Positions 44,339-53,678 of a stretch of DNA of 64,000 nt are shown here, piece by piece; position 1 is the first letter of the stretch, and each line of letters opens with the position of its first letter. The notes below the pieces were generated by a model. It was not told the origin of the DNA and ran no database searches. It saw nothing but the letters and a program-made list of their open reading frames with translations. A program made the position numbers and the translations under genes. This DNA comes from Cerioporus squamosus (Eukaryota > Basidiomycota > Agaricomycetes > Polyporales > Polyporaceae), in assembly GCA_022592435.1 (NCBI GenBank), contig JABYQS010000042.1, positions 1 to 64,000 on the forward strand, written 5' to 3'.

Positions 44339-44485
44339 GGATAGTAAGCCTGCACACACCTTTCCCTTATTCGGAAGGCAGGCGCTTCGAGCCCCCAACC
44401 CGGCGCCTCGGACGCGCTCCTGCCTATTATGGATCCTCTACTCACCGCCGCTCTCGCTTGGGCTCGCGCGTCGATTGCAGCCCTT
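44339..44485 (+). repeat. Left terminal inverted repeat of the MULE
   Basis: Pairs with 47948-48095 in reverse complement. Differences seen: A/G at two early positions and one missing C in a CCGCCGC(C)TCTCGC stretch. Confidence 0.85.
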
Positions 44486-44698
44486 CCTTGGGCGAGTAAA
44501 TCGTCCAGTTTGGTCGAAGAGAATGTATTATAGTCAATGTAACGAACAGAGCCTTTCTCTTCGAAGAATACAGCTTGAATACGATAGTTCCTGTGGTCTA
44601 AGGAGGTCGAGCGCTTACAAGTTGTGCGCAAAATTGTTGTGGCCTTAGGGGTCGAGCTTGACCACCACCTGCTTTCCTTGCATACTGCTCGCGTTCCA

Positions 44699-47600
44699 AT
44701 GTCTAAGCAAACTCTTGCTGGTCGAAACTTCGTCAACTACGGCCATGCTGAAGCTGCTGGGCAGAAAGTCTCCTTACCTGAGCGCCGGAAGGCCACCAAA
44801 GTCCACGTCGAAAAGCTCTGTGTCACTGAAGAGCAAAAGCAGGCCATCGCAGCGATTTACGCCCAGGAGAGGGACATATCACTCTCATATAACTCAGCAG
44901 AGAAGGACGAACGAATTGCTGCTGCTGCAAAGCTGGCGGAAGTCGGGATAGATCTGGAGGGCCGGGTTGGATTGGGAAACCGTTGGAGTGTCCGGTGGTC
45001 GCAGCCGTTGAGGCCAAAGCAGCGAACTCGCAGGAAGCTATATCAATGGTATGTCGTGAAATTGGACATGTCTGCGCACAAGACAAGACTCAGCCTATGT
45101 CACGGTCATGTACATCTCAGTGACTGCGGCTACAACGAGAAGTCTCGCAACACCACCACTCGCCGCAGTCCAGTTGACTTCACCGGGTGCTTGGCACATG
45201 CGGAGGTGCTGTATGAGCTTGCCACTGGGCATGTCCTCCTCATCCGAGGATGGCTCGACCACAATCAGCGCTGCAAAGACGCATTCCTCACTCGCATTCC
45301 TCCCATCCCCCTACATCAGTCTGTGTACGAGGTGGCCTTGAAGCAGCTCGAGGCCGGTGCCCAGCTTGCCGACATTCAAGAGAAGAACCGGCAGATGTTC
45401 CGGGACCGCAAATACCCCGGACAACCTGTCGACCTTCATGATTCCCCCTATCGATGGCTTCTGCGCACAAGCGACACTCGTTCTCTCTATCGCCAATTCA
45501 ATCGCCTCCGCGGTATCAACACTACGTCCCCTGCCCACATCAATGTTCACGGCTGGCGTGATCCAAGCTCTCCCATCTACAACAAGGCCTTTGCCGACGC
45601 CATCTTTCACTACTCTCCACGAGCAGAGAAAGACGACCGCTTCGAGGTCTGTATTGCTACGGACGAGATGCGTGAGGCTGCATGGAGGTACGCACATAAT
45701 TCCCAGATCCTGCTGGATGGGACCTTCGGTCTGTGCGATCGCAAGCTCCTTCTGTTCATCGTCATGGGCCTAGACGAGAAGAACTGTGGTCTTCCCCTCG
45801 CCTTCCTGCTCTTCTCAGCTCCATCGGGAAATAAGCAGACATCAAGTGGCTATAATACCGAGATCCTCACCAAGCTGCTCTCGCGCTGGAAGGCCGCGCT
45901 CGGAACCCGTGATGGCACCACCTTCTCTCCCTGTGTTGCCACTACAGACACAGACCTGAAGGAGCGCGGTGCATTACTCGATGTCTTCCCGGGTATCTGG
46001 CTCATCCTCTGCAAGTTCCATGTCCGTCAGTCCTGGCGGAACCATCGCACTCGTGTTGTGAAGGGAACTACGGCGTACCATGTCGATGTCCGACGACGTC
46101 TCTCAGAACTCGAGACCGCCCTGGTCGAGACTACGGGATACGAGGAGGCACAAGCCCTAGTCAAGCAGGAGCGGGAGATCCTGATGCGGGAGGATTTACC
46201 GGAAAGTCATGGGGCCATCACCGGAGGCCTTGAGCATCTTGACTATCTCTCCGGGTATTGGATGTCGAGCGAGGACTTCTGGCGCAGCTGGTCGGAGTTT
46301 GCTCGACAGGCGGCTGCCAAGATCCTCGGCCGGAAGGTCGAAGGGGTCGTGCGTACAACGAACCATCTTGAAGCCTTCAATGGGGTCTTGAAGCGCAAGC
46401 ACATTCGCCGTTGGCAGCGTGGAGGCCGTCGGGTCCGGGTGGACATCCTACTGCACCTCTTTGTCTTCAGCTTGGTCCCTGCGATCTATCAAGCACGTAC
46501 CTTGGAGCAGCTGGAAGAGGCTCGCCTCGCGGCGCAGATGAAGGCCATACCCGGAGGGGCCGAACTCCTTGCTGCGAACAGCACGGCGCGCGGTCATCCC
46601 AGTCAACAGGACACAAGCACAGACGAGACGCGATACGCCTGGCTCGCTCCCGATGAGTCCCGCGACAGCGCTGCTGCTGGCTTGGTCGAGAACCGTCAGA
46701 TCAGTGTTCCAGACTTCCAAGAACAGTCACGTACCTTTGCGTTCGACTGCTTCTCCTCACGCGCCCTAGCTTCCGATACCGCTCCGGTGTCATACTCTCT
46801 CTCCATCGGGTTGGATGGGTCAGCTGCGTGCTCTTGTGCGGACTTCCGAGCGCGTGGAGGGGCTTGCAAGCACATCCGTGCTGGATTGCTCATGCTCGAC
46901 GAGCTCCGGAAGGAGCTGCAGAAGAAGAATCTGTCAGTTCCTTCCATCAGCTTGCCCAAAACGGCGAAAGAAGCACGTACTCTGTTCGCGTCGCGAACCC
47001 CGGATGCTATGGCTGTCTTCAAGCGTCCCACTGCTGCAGTTGATGCATCTCTTCCTGGCGCTGGCGTGGTCATGCGGGCAGCGCAGCTTGTGGACGATGT
47101 CCTGCAAGCGTCGGGGGACATGTTCGAGACTCATACAGATGCGGCATTTGTCACTGCTGAAGATGACATCGACATACCTGGCTTAGACGACGACGACATG
47201 TCGGAGTCGGCCCCGGAGTCGTGTATGGAGGACCTGGAGCAACAGGATGAGCTGGAGGTGCCTTCGCTGCCGCCCCTAACCTCGGACTCAGATGTTGAGA
47301 CCGTACTAGAGGATGATACCGTGGATACAAGTCGTGAGCATTCCATCATATCACACTATAAGCATACTTATTACTCACCTGCTCGTGTGCCGCCAGAATC
47401 TCGTCTGGCCCTTGGAGGAAGTGCCAGGGCAGGAGTGAACCAACACCGCATAGCCCGGGTGTTCCATGAACTCGAGGCCGATGGTCCCAGGCTGCGACAG
47501 CTTGGAGAGCTTCTTGCTGAAGCGGAGCTTCCAGAAAGCGAGTTGATTCGAGCGCAGAGACTCAAGGCAGATATCGACGTGCTTTCGACGCAGCTAGGAC

Positions 47601-47872
47601 GACTGATTGTGGAGGCCAAGGGTCAAGACAAGAGACAGCCCGAGACAAGTCCTAGTGCCGCCATGCTGGCAGTGGGAATAGAAGCACGTCAGCGCTTGGC
47701 GATACCCGCGCCTGCAGTTTTTGCTCGTCCTAGGGAGCAGGCTGCACGTCGTACTCCATCCCCAGATGTCCAGCGGAAGAGCAAAAGACGTAAAGCGGAC
47801 GCTCACCTAGTCATCTTCCCAGCTTCACCGGAGAATGCGCAGAAACGCCAGCAATCGTATGCCATTCATTAA
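44699..47872 (+). CDS. MULE transposase with SWIM zinc finger
   Basis: The frame is open from 44624; ATG 44699 (MSKQTLAGRNFVNYGH) is a likely start, though an upstream one at 44624 is possible. A 72-nt in-frame segment (45049-45120) begins GTATGT and ends CTCAG; removing it creates YQCDCGYNEK, so with FTGCLAHAEV it forms a WRKY/GCM-like zinc finger, usual for MULE N-termini. The catalytic core has the expected acidic residues: Asp in ILLDGTFGLCDRKLLLF, Asp in ATTDTDLKERGAL, the C-x2-H of LILCKFHVRQSW, and Glu in RTTNHLEAFNGVLKRKH. A SWIM finger (CSCADFRARGGACKHI) follows. The C-terminus is acidic then basic (KSKRRKADAHL). No stop or shift breaks it, so it may be active; it would cut and paste the element using its terminal repeats. 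Confidence 0.88.
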   Translation: MSKQTLAGRNFVNYGHAEAAGQKVSLPERRKATKVHVEKLCVTEEQKQAIAAIYAQERDISLSYNSAEKDERIAAAAKLAEVGIDLEGRVGLGNRWSVRWSQPLRPKQRTRRKLYQWYVVKLDMSAHKTRLSLCHGHVHLSDCGYNEKSRNTTTRRSPVDFTGCLAHAEVLYELATGHVLLIRGWLDHNQRCKDAFLTRIPPIPLHQSVYEVALKQLEAGAQLADIQEKNRQMFRDRKYPGQPVDLHDSPYRWLLRTSDTRSLYRQFNRLRGINTTSPAHINVHGWRDPSSPIYNKAFADAIFHYSPRAEKDDRFEVCIATDEMREAAWRYAHNSQILLDGTFGLCDRKLLLFIVMGLDEKNCGLPLAFLLFSAPSGNKQTSSGYNTEILTKLLSRWKAALGTRDGTTFSPCVATTDTDLKERGALLDVFPGIWLILCKFHVRQSWRNHRTRVVKGTTAYHVDVRRRLSELETALVETTGYEEAQALVKQEREILMREDLPESHGAITGGLEHLDYLSGYWMSSEDFWRSWSEFARQAAAKILGRKVEGVVRTTNHLEAFNGVLKRKHIRRWQRGGRRVRVDILLHLFVFSLVPAIYQARTLEQLEEARLAAQMKAIPGGAELLAANSTARGHPSQQDTSTDETRYAWLAPDESRDSAAAGLVENRQISVPDFQEQSRTFAFDCFSSRALASDTAPVSYSLSIGLDGSAACSCADFRARGGACKHIRAGLLMLDELRKELQKKNLSVPSISLPKTAKEARTLFASRTPDAMAVFKRPTAAVDASLPGAGVVMRAAQLVDDVLQASGDMFETHTDAAFVTAEDDIDIPGLDDDDMSESAPESCMEDLEQQDELEVPSLPPLTSDSDVETVLEDDTVDTSREHSIISHYKHTYYSPARVPPESRLALGGSARAGVNQHRIARVFHELEADGPRLRQLGELLAEAELPESELIRAQRLKADIDVLSTQLGRLIVEAKGQDKRQPETSPSAAMLAVGIEARQRLAIPAPAVFARPREQAARRTPSPDVQRKSKRRKADAHLVIFPASPENAQKRQQSYAIH

Positions 47873-47947
47873 TCAAATGATTTGTATCGTTAACAAAGTA
47901 AATCTAACCATCTATTGTAAGTATGCGAGAGGCCATTGAGCCTCAGA

Positions 47948-48095
47948 AAGGGTTGCAATCGACGCGCGAGCCCAAGCGAGAGGCGGCGGTGAGTAGAGGA
48001 TCCATAATAGGCAGGAGCGCGTCCGAGGCGCCGGGTCGGGGGCTCGAAGCGCCTGCCTTCCGAACAAGGGAAAGGTGTGTGCAGGCTTACTATCC
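47948..48095 (-). repeat. Right terminal inverted repeat of the MULE
   Basis: Reverse complement of the left repeat at 44339-44485, with few differences. Confidence 0.85.
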
Positions 48096-48104
48096 CATCG
48101 ATGG
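48096..48104 (+). repeat. Right 9-bp target-site duplication of the MULE
   Basis: CATCGATGG, identical to 44330-44338. Confidence 0.85.
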
Positions 48105-48361
48105 TTGGACGTTGGACGGACGTTGGATCACCACCACAACCTGCTTTCGTCTATGTTGGACCAGGCACACAAAGCGCACTGAGGCATTCGAACGCACGCA
48201 TCGTATGTGATCATTTCTGACTCGCCGGCTGCGCTTGAGCAGCTGACTGCGCTGCGCGACACTAAAGGCCTTAAGAGTCGGGTTCACGGCCTTTGGCAAA
48301 TACGCCTCTTGGAACCATTCTATCCCTGACGTGCCAATCGGCCGCTACTCAGCTAGCTGAC

Positions 48362-50422
48362 ATGGTAGAGATGTTCGCGTCTATATCGATCCTGTCTCTC
48401 CTACTTGCGTGGCTAGGGCGGTCTCCCACCCATACCGTGACCGAGCCACGATGCCGGTGTCTGTATGGGGACCCCTGTTGGCCCGGAGAAGATGCATTCA
48501 ATGAGCTCGCGGAGCAGATTGCCACACCATTGATTCATCCCCCCCCGCTCGCACTTCCGTGCTACACGACTCCAGACTCTTCGGCCTGCGCTGCCGTTCA
48601 TGCCAGGTGGGACGACGGGAACTGGAGAGCAGAGCACCCGGGAGCGACGCAGCATCCGAACTTCGAAACACTCATCACCCCAGGCGGCGAGGTGGATGCT
48701 TGCTACGCTAACAGCTCTATCGGCGAGTCTTGTGGACAAGGGAGCGTCTCCGTCATAGGGGTCGAGGCACATACCGTCGCAGACGTACGGACGGCTGTCA
48801 AGTTCGCCGCCAAACATAACCTCAAGCTTGTGATCAAGAACACTGGGTGAGTATCAAGCCGTTTCTCGGTTACCCGTGCACTGCACTGACCGTGAGCGTG
48901 TGCAGGCACGATTTCCTGGGCCGGAGCAGTGGTCATGGCTCGTTCATGCTATGGACGCACCATATGAAAAACATCACTATTCACGAAACCTTTCGTCCTC
49001 TAGGTGCCCCCGAGGGTATACAATACGACTTTGGTTAGTATGGCTATTCAATATCGCTGGAAGCTACGCTGATGCAATGTACAGCATTGACCATCGGCGC
49101 CGGCGTGCAATGGCACGAAGCGTACACCGCTGCCGACAACGCTGACAGGATGGTTGTCGGGGGCATCTCTCCTGGTGGTTCCGTGGGTGCGGCGGGTGGC
49201 TGGCTTCTCGGCGGTGGCCACAGCGCTCTTTCTCCGACGTACGGGTTGGGTTTGTGTCTCCCAGCCTCAAACTCTACTTCGGTCAATTGGCTAACAACAT
49301 GGTCCAGGGGTCGACAACGTCATACAGATCTCCTTGGTCACTTCCACCGGCGATCACCTCGTCGCGAACGCCTATCACCATGCTGACCTCTTCTGGGCCC
49401 TCAGAGGTGGCGGCGGCGGGACCTTCGGTGTCGTGACATCCGTGACGTATCGAACATACCCCATCGTCCCGGTCGTCCTTGCAACCATGGTCGTCTCTGC
49501 CATTAGCACCGAACCTGCCGACGACGTGCAGGATGCCTTCTCGGAGCTGGTCCGCATCACTACGAACTTGACGGACGCCGGCTGGGGAGGCTACGTACAG
49601 TTCCAATCCACGACTGGCACACGAGGCTTCTCCCTCGGAGCCCTGATTCCCAACGTGTCTTGGGAGGAGGCGAACCGGACGATGCTGCCCTACTTCGACT
49701 ACGTGAAGTCGCCTGCGACGAAAGCGGATGGTTCGGACGAGGCGAAAGGCGCATACAAGGTCGATGGCGGCACCACCACGATGTGGCCCTCATTCTGGGC
49801 GCTGTACAAGCACCTGATGCCCAACACCGGTCAAGTTGGCCGCAACCTCGAGCTCGGCTCGTGGCTTCTCCCTCGCGAGGCCCTCGACGGAGACTACGAA
49901 CACGTTGCGAAAACACTCATGGAGAACCCGGGCCTCAGCTATGAGTAAGTGCCAGACCCATTCTCGGGGGCTCCGGATTGAACTCGTCTCGTATTTAGAC
50001 TCATCGCAGGCGGCGCAGTCTCGAAGACGGATCCGTCGTCGACCGGGCTCAACCCCGCGTGGCGGAAAGCCGTTGTGCATGCCGTCTTCGGCATCAGCTG
50101 GCCTGATGGCACGTCCGCAGAGGACATTCAGCAGCTGCGGGGGTCCTTGGAACGCAGGCTGGCGAGAGTGAGGGCGCTCGCTCCGGACTCCGGAGCCTAC
50201 TTGAATGAGGTGTGTATTAGTCCGCTGCTTGCTGGGCCTTCGCAGCTGATGCCGAGATCGTAGGCTTCTATGTTCGAGCCGGATGCCAAGCATGCGTTCT
50301 TTGGCGGGCACTATCAGGAGCTTAGAGCGATTAAGTGGAAGTATGACCCGACTGACCTGTTCGTCGTCACGGAGGGAGTGGGTGCGGACGAGTGGGATGA
50401 GCAGTTGCGCTGTCGTGTCTGA
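48362..50422 (+). CDS. VAO/BBE-type FAD-linked oxidoreductase, copy 1
   Basis: ATG 48362 begins a signal peptide ([19 protein letters not shown]). The mature start [12 protein letters not shown] is shared by all four copies. FAD_binding_4 features: [20 protein letters not shown] (the His is the expected covalent flavin ligand), [34 protein letters not shown] then GVDNV, and [17 protein letters not shown]. The Cys that gives bicovalent flavin in plant BBE is not seen in the GGSVGAAGG loop. The C-terminal BBE motif is [18 protein letters not shown]. Relatives are fungal isoamyl-alcohol-oxidase-like secreted flavoenzymes, probably producing hydrogen peroxide; substrate unknown. Seven exons, all junctions in frame. 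It is the most divergent of the four, and the MULE lies in its upstream region. Confidence 0.88.
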
Positions 50423-50860
50423 AGTGTAACGCGGTGCGTGTTGCCCGCCGCAGAATTTCACCTGATCTACCTCAGTGCTGCTCTACGCCGGACACCCAGC
50501 GTGCCAAGGGTGAGACCATCGGACTCCAGTCGGATATGTGTAGGGACGCTATGACCTAGCTCAACGCATCGCGGAAAGTCGGAGCGCATCCTCTTACATG
50601 CAAAGCGGAGTTCGGAGCGCACCCTCGGGGTTTAGGCGCTGAAGGTACGGCGGCGCGTACTCTGTTTTGACTTATGCCCTTGGATGGAACGCAGACGCAG
50701 CCTACGCGAACATGGTACTCGCGCTCTCGCACTCCAATCTGCTGCTTTGAAGCCGTTCCCGACCACTAGGCGCGTACTGCATTGGCCGTTCATATATGAA
50801 GCTCACGACCATGCTCAAGAACTCTATCGAACGTCGACCACCAACTGCACTCTGCCAAAC
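50423..50860. other. Intergenic between flavin-oxidase copies 1 and 2
   Basis: It contains the copy 2 promoter with a TATA-like CATATATGAA at 50791-50800, about 65 bp before the start. No other feature. Confidence 0.45.
50793..50798 (+). promoter_or_regulatory. TATA-like box of flavin-oxidase copy 2
   Basis: TATATG 68 bp upstream of the start codon; weaker than the boxes of copies 3 and 4. Confidence 0.4.
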
Positions 50861-52942
50861 ATGCGCCGCCTCTCACTGATAACCCTCCTCGTCCTCTCTG
50901 TAACCCTCGATGCCGCCACGGCCGCTCAAAGTCAGTGTCGGTGCCTGTACGGCGACCCTTGCTGGCCAAGCCAGAGCGAGTTCGCCCAGCTGGCGGCCCA
51001 AGTATCGCAGCCTCTGATCCATCCGGAACCGCCCGCGAAACCCTGCTATACGTCCGCCAATTCTTCCGAGTGTGCCGAGGTGTCCAGCGGATGGAACGAC
51101 GGGAACTGGCGAGCGAACCAGACGGGGGCGATGCAGTCATCGAACTTCGAGACTTTCACCTTCCCCAACGGCACGATCGAGGCGTGCTACTTGAACACCA
51201 CGCTCGGAACACCATGTCGACAGGGAAGCGTGTCCGCCATCGGGGTGGATGCAAGGTCGGTCGGCGACATCCAGGCGGCAGTCAAGTTCGCTACGGAGCA
51301 CAACTTGCGGTTGGCCGTCAAGAACACGGGGCGAGTCACTTTGCTGTATGATTGCCCTGTACGCCTGTCTGACTATGCATCACAACAACAGACATGACTA
51401 CTGCGGGCGCAGCGCTGCTCGAGGTTCGTTCTTGGTCTGGACGCATAATCTGAAGAACATCACCGTGCACCCGTCCTTCAACCCTGCGGGTGCGCCTTCA
51501 AATGAGACCTACGAGTACGGTATGCATGCCGGTCCTCAAAGTGAGGCTTGCGCTGACTGTGACGTGCCTAGCTATCACCCTCGGAGCCGGTGTGCAATGG
51601 CATGAGGCGTATGCTGCAGCCAATGCCTCTGGCCGTACCCTGGTCGGCGGGACCTCCATCGGCGGCTCCGTAGGTGCAGCCGGTGGATGGCTTCAGGGTC
51701 GCGGGCATAGTTCGCTCAGCGCGTCTTTCGGCCTTGGTGAGTGCACTTCTGGCCGACAGGCTGGCTCGTGCGCTGATACTGCTAACTTCCAGGTGTCGAC
51801 AACGTCCTTGAATTCTCTGTTGTAACTTCAAACGGTTCCCATCTCGTTACGAATGCCCACCAGAACCCCGATCTTTTCTGGGCCCTCCGCGGAGGCGGTG
51901 GCGGCACCTTCGGAATTGTGACCTCAGCGACTTACCGGTCGCGTCCGGTCTTCCCCATCATCTCTGTCTTCCTCACTGCCGTAGCCAACACATCCTCCCC
52001 AACACCGCTCTGTCCAAAGCATTCACCGAGCTCGTCCGGATCACCCCGCAGCTGACAGACTTAGGATGGGGAGGATACGCGCCCTTCAACAACCCGTCGA
52101 GCAACTCCACTTCGTTCACTTTCATCAGCGTCGTCCCTGCTACATCCCAGGAGGCGGCTGCCCAGGCGAACGCGACTATGACTAGGTACCTCGACTACGT
52201 GCAGGAGCTGGCGACGAACTCGACGCAGTCGGGCAATCCCGCAGACGCTGTCGCGCTGCAGGGTGCGTCCACAACTACATTCGCCTCCTGGTACGACTGG
52301 TACACTGCGACGTGGTCCACGGGTGTACAGGACGGAATCGGGCTCGGCACTGAGGCTGGGTCGTGGCTCATCCCTCGTGATCTCGTCGAGAGCGACCACG
52401 AGCGTGTCGCGCAGACCTTGCTGAGCGTCCCGGCGGTCAGTTGGTTGTAAGTGCGCTAGCTGCTATCATCCGGTGACCCGGTGCTGACTTTTCCCTTGTC
52501 TTATAGCCTCGTGGCGGGAGGCGCAGTGTCCAATGTCAGTGCCGCCGATACAGGCCTCAACCCCGCGTGGCGGAAGGCCGCTGCCCACGTCCCCTTTGGG
52601 ATCACCTGGACCGAGGACAAGACACTCGACGAGGTCATATCCTGCGCGACGGCCTCAAGAGCAATCTCGCCAAGTTGCGCGCCCTCGCTCCCGAGTCCGG
52701 CGCGTACCTCAACGAGGTGAGTCGTCCCAAGCCCTGCTTCATATGTTAGTATGCAGAGGACGAATAATGTGTTGTAGGCTTCGTTGTACGAGCCGGACTC
52801 GGCGCACTCTTTCTTCGGCTCTCACTACAATCAACTCCGGGCCATCAAGGCGATTTACGACCCCATTGATCTCTTCATTGTTGTGGAGGGAGTTGCATTC
52901 AACGAGTGGGATGAGAACTTGACGTGCCGGAAGTCAATCTAG
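50861..52942 (+). pseudogene. VAO/BBE-type flavin oxidase, copy 2 (frameshifted)
   Basis: ATG 50861 opens MRRLSLITLLVLSVTLDAA and [19 protein letters not shown]. The first intron (51331-51391) has a GC donor where sister copies have GT; splicing still gives KNTGHDYCGRS. Two one-base deletions break the frame relative to copy 3: near 51,995-52,001 (between ANTSS and [10 protein letters not shown]) and near 52,638-52,643 (between DEV and LRDGLKSNLAK). Both restored sides match sister copies closely. The glycine loop reads LQGRGHSSLS where the others have [10 protein letters not shown], so a conserved Gly has become Arg. The remaining exons, including the terminal YNQLRAIKAIYDPIDLFIVV, still look like the family, and the end is TAG 52942. 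This is most likely a young pseudogene unless the deletions are assembly errors. Confidence 0.75.
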
Positions 52943-53420
52943 ACCTGTCTGCTTCCAGATGACGGGATGGGTCTGACTCTCTTCGTAGAGGGTGGTGGTG
53001 AGAGGTGCGGACGAGTGGGACGAGTAGTTCCGCGGTCGTGGTTCGGCTGTCCTGCGGTGCGTGTTAACCGCCGCCGACATGTACTTGATCAACCTCTCTT
53101 TACATCCTGCACTGGTACTTGCTCACGCCGGAGACATAGCCGAGGTGAGAGGTCCTCGTAACTTCGGTGCCAGTCGGGATTGCTCGCAGCTATCAGGCTG
53201 TCAACGCGGACGTCATCGGAGCTACCGGTACAGAAGCCTCGGCGGTCACCAGACACCTGCTACATATCCGACTCCAACTGCCACGAGCTGCGCGAGGGAT
53301 GGTATACACTGCAAGTGACTCGTACCAATCTACTTTGATAGTCCCGAGTATCCAAGGTCCTGTGGCTTATTCCGCTCAACTGCGGGTATGTCGAGTGTAC
53401 TACTGCGCATGCCTGGCCTC

Positions 53421-53442
53421 TGCAAACAATCCGGGATTTGCA
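53421..53442 (+). promoter_or_regulatory. Palindromic upstream motif, copy 3
   Basis: Arms TGCAAA and TTTGCA around a CCGGG core; 237 bp before the copy 3 start and 159 bp before its TATA box. Twenty of 22 bases match the motif upstream of copy 4. Confidence 0.55.
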
Positions 53443-53600
53443 GAATCAAACGTGGGTACTCGTACCCGAGTACGCTGCGCAGATTCTGATTCTGTCAAAC
53501 TAGTGCCGCCAATTGACAGGCGCAGCTGCAATCGACTGGTACAGGACATTGTTCTCTGGTGCCGGCAGTCTGCAGATGTGCCAGGTACTCTGCCTGAGTG

Positions 53601-53607
53601 TATAAAA
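53601..53607 (+). promoter_or_regulatory. TATA box of flavin-oxidase copy 3
   Basis: TATAAAA, 72 bp upstream of the ATG at 53679. This supports that ATG rather than an earlier in-frame start at 53598, which would overlap the box. Confidence 0.65.
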
Positions 53608-53678
53608 GGTTCCAAGGAGCAGCCCTCAAAACAAACTCCAACTGGGACGTCGTGTCCGTGCACTGCACGCATCCGAGG

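Larger units (their letters stand above)
44339..48095 (+). mobile_element. Mutator-like DNA transposon (MULE), apparently complete
   Basis: 3757 bp bounded by long terminal inverted repeats and exact 9-bp direct repeats. The left end (44339 to about 44485) and the reverse complement of the right end (48095 to about 47948) start with GGATAGTAAGCCTGCACACA and stay nearly identical for about 148 bp, with only a few substitutions and one single-base indel. One large transposase gene lies inside. Near-identical repeats and an uninterrupted transposase indicate a recent insertion, probably autonomous. It landed between the SPT2-like promoter and the first flavin-oxidase gene, about 258 bp upstream of that gene's start. 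Confidence 0.9.
52943..53678. other. Intergenic between copies 2 and 3
   Basis: It includes a palindromic motif at 53421-53442 and the TATA box of copy 3. No gene. Confidence 0.5.

Noticed and set aside
44019..44648. 210-codon frame across the left MULE boundary
   Set aside because: It crosses the target duplication and terminal repeat, so it cannot be an ancestral gene; no domain.
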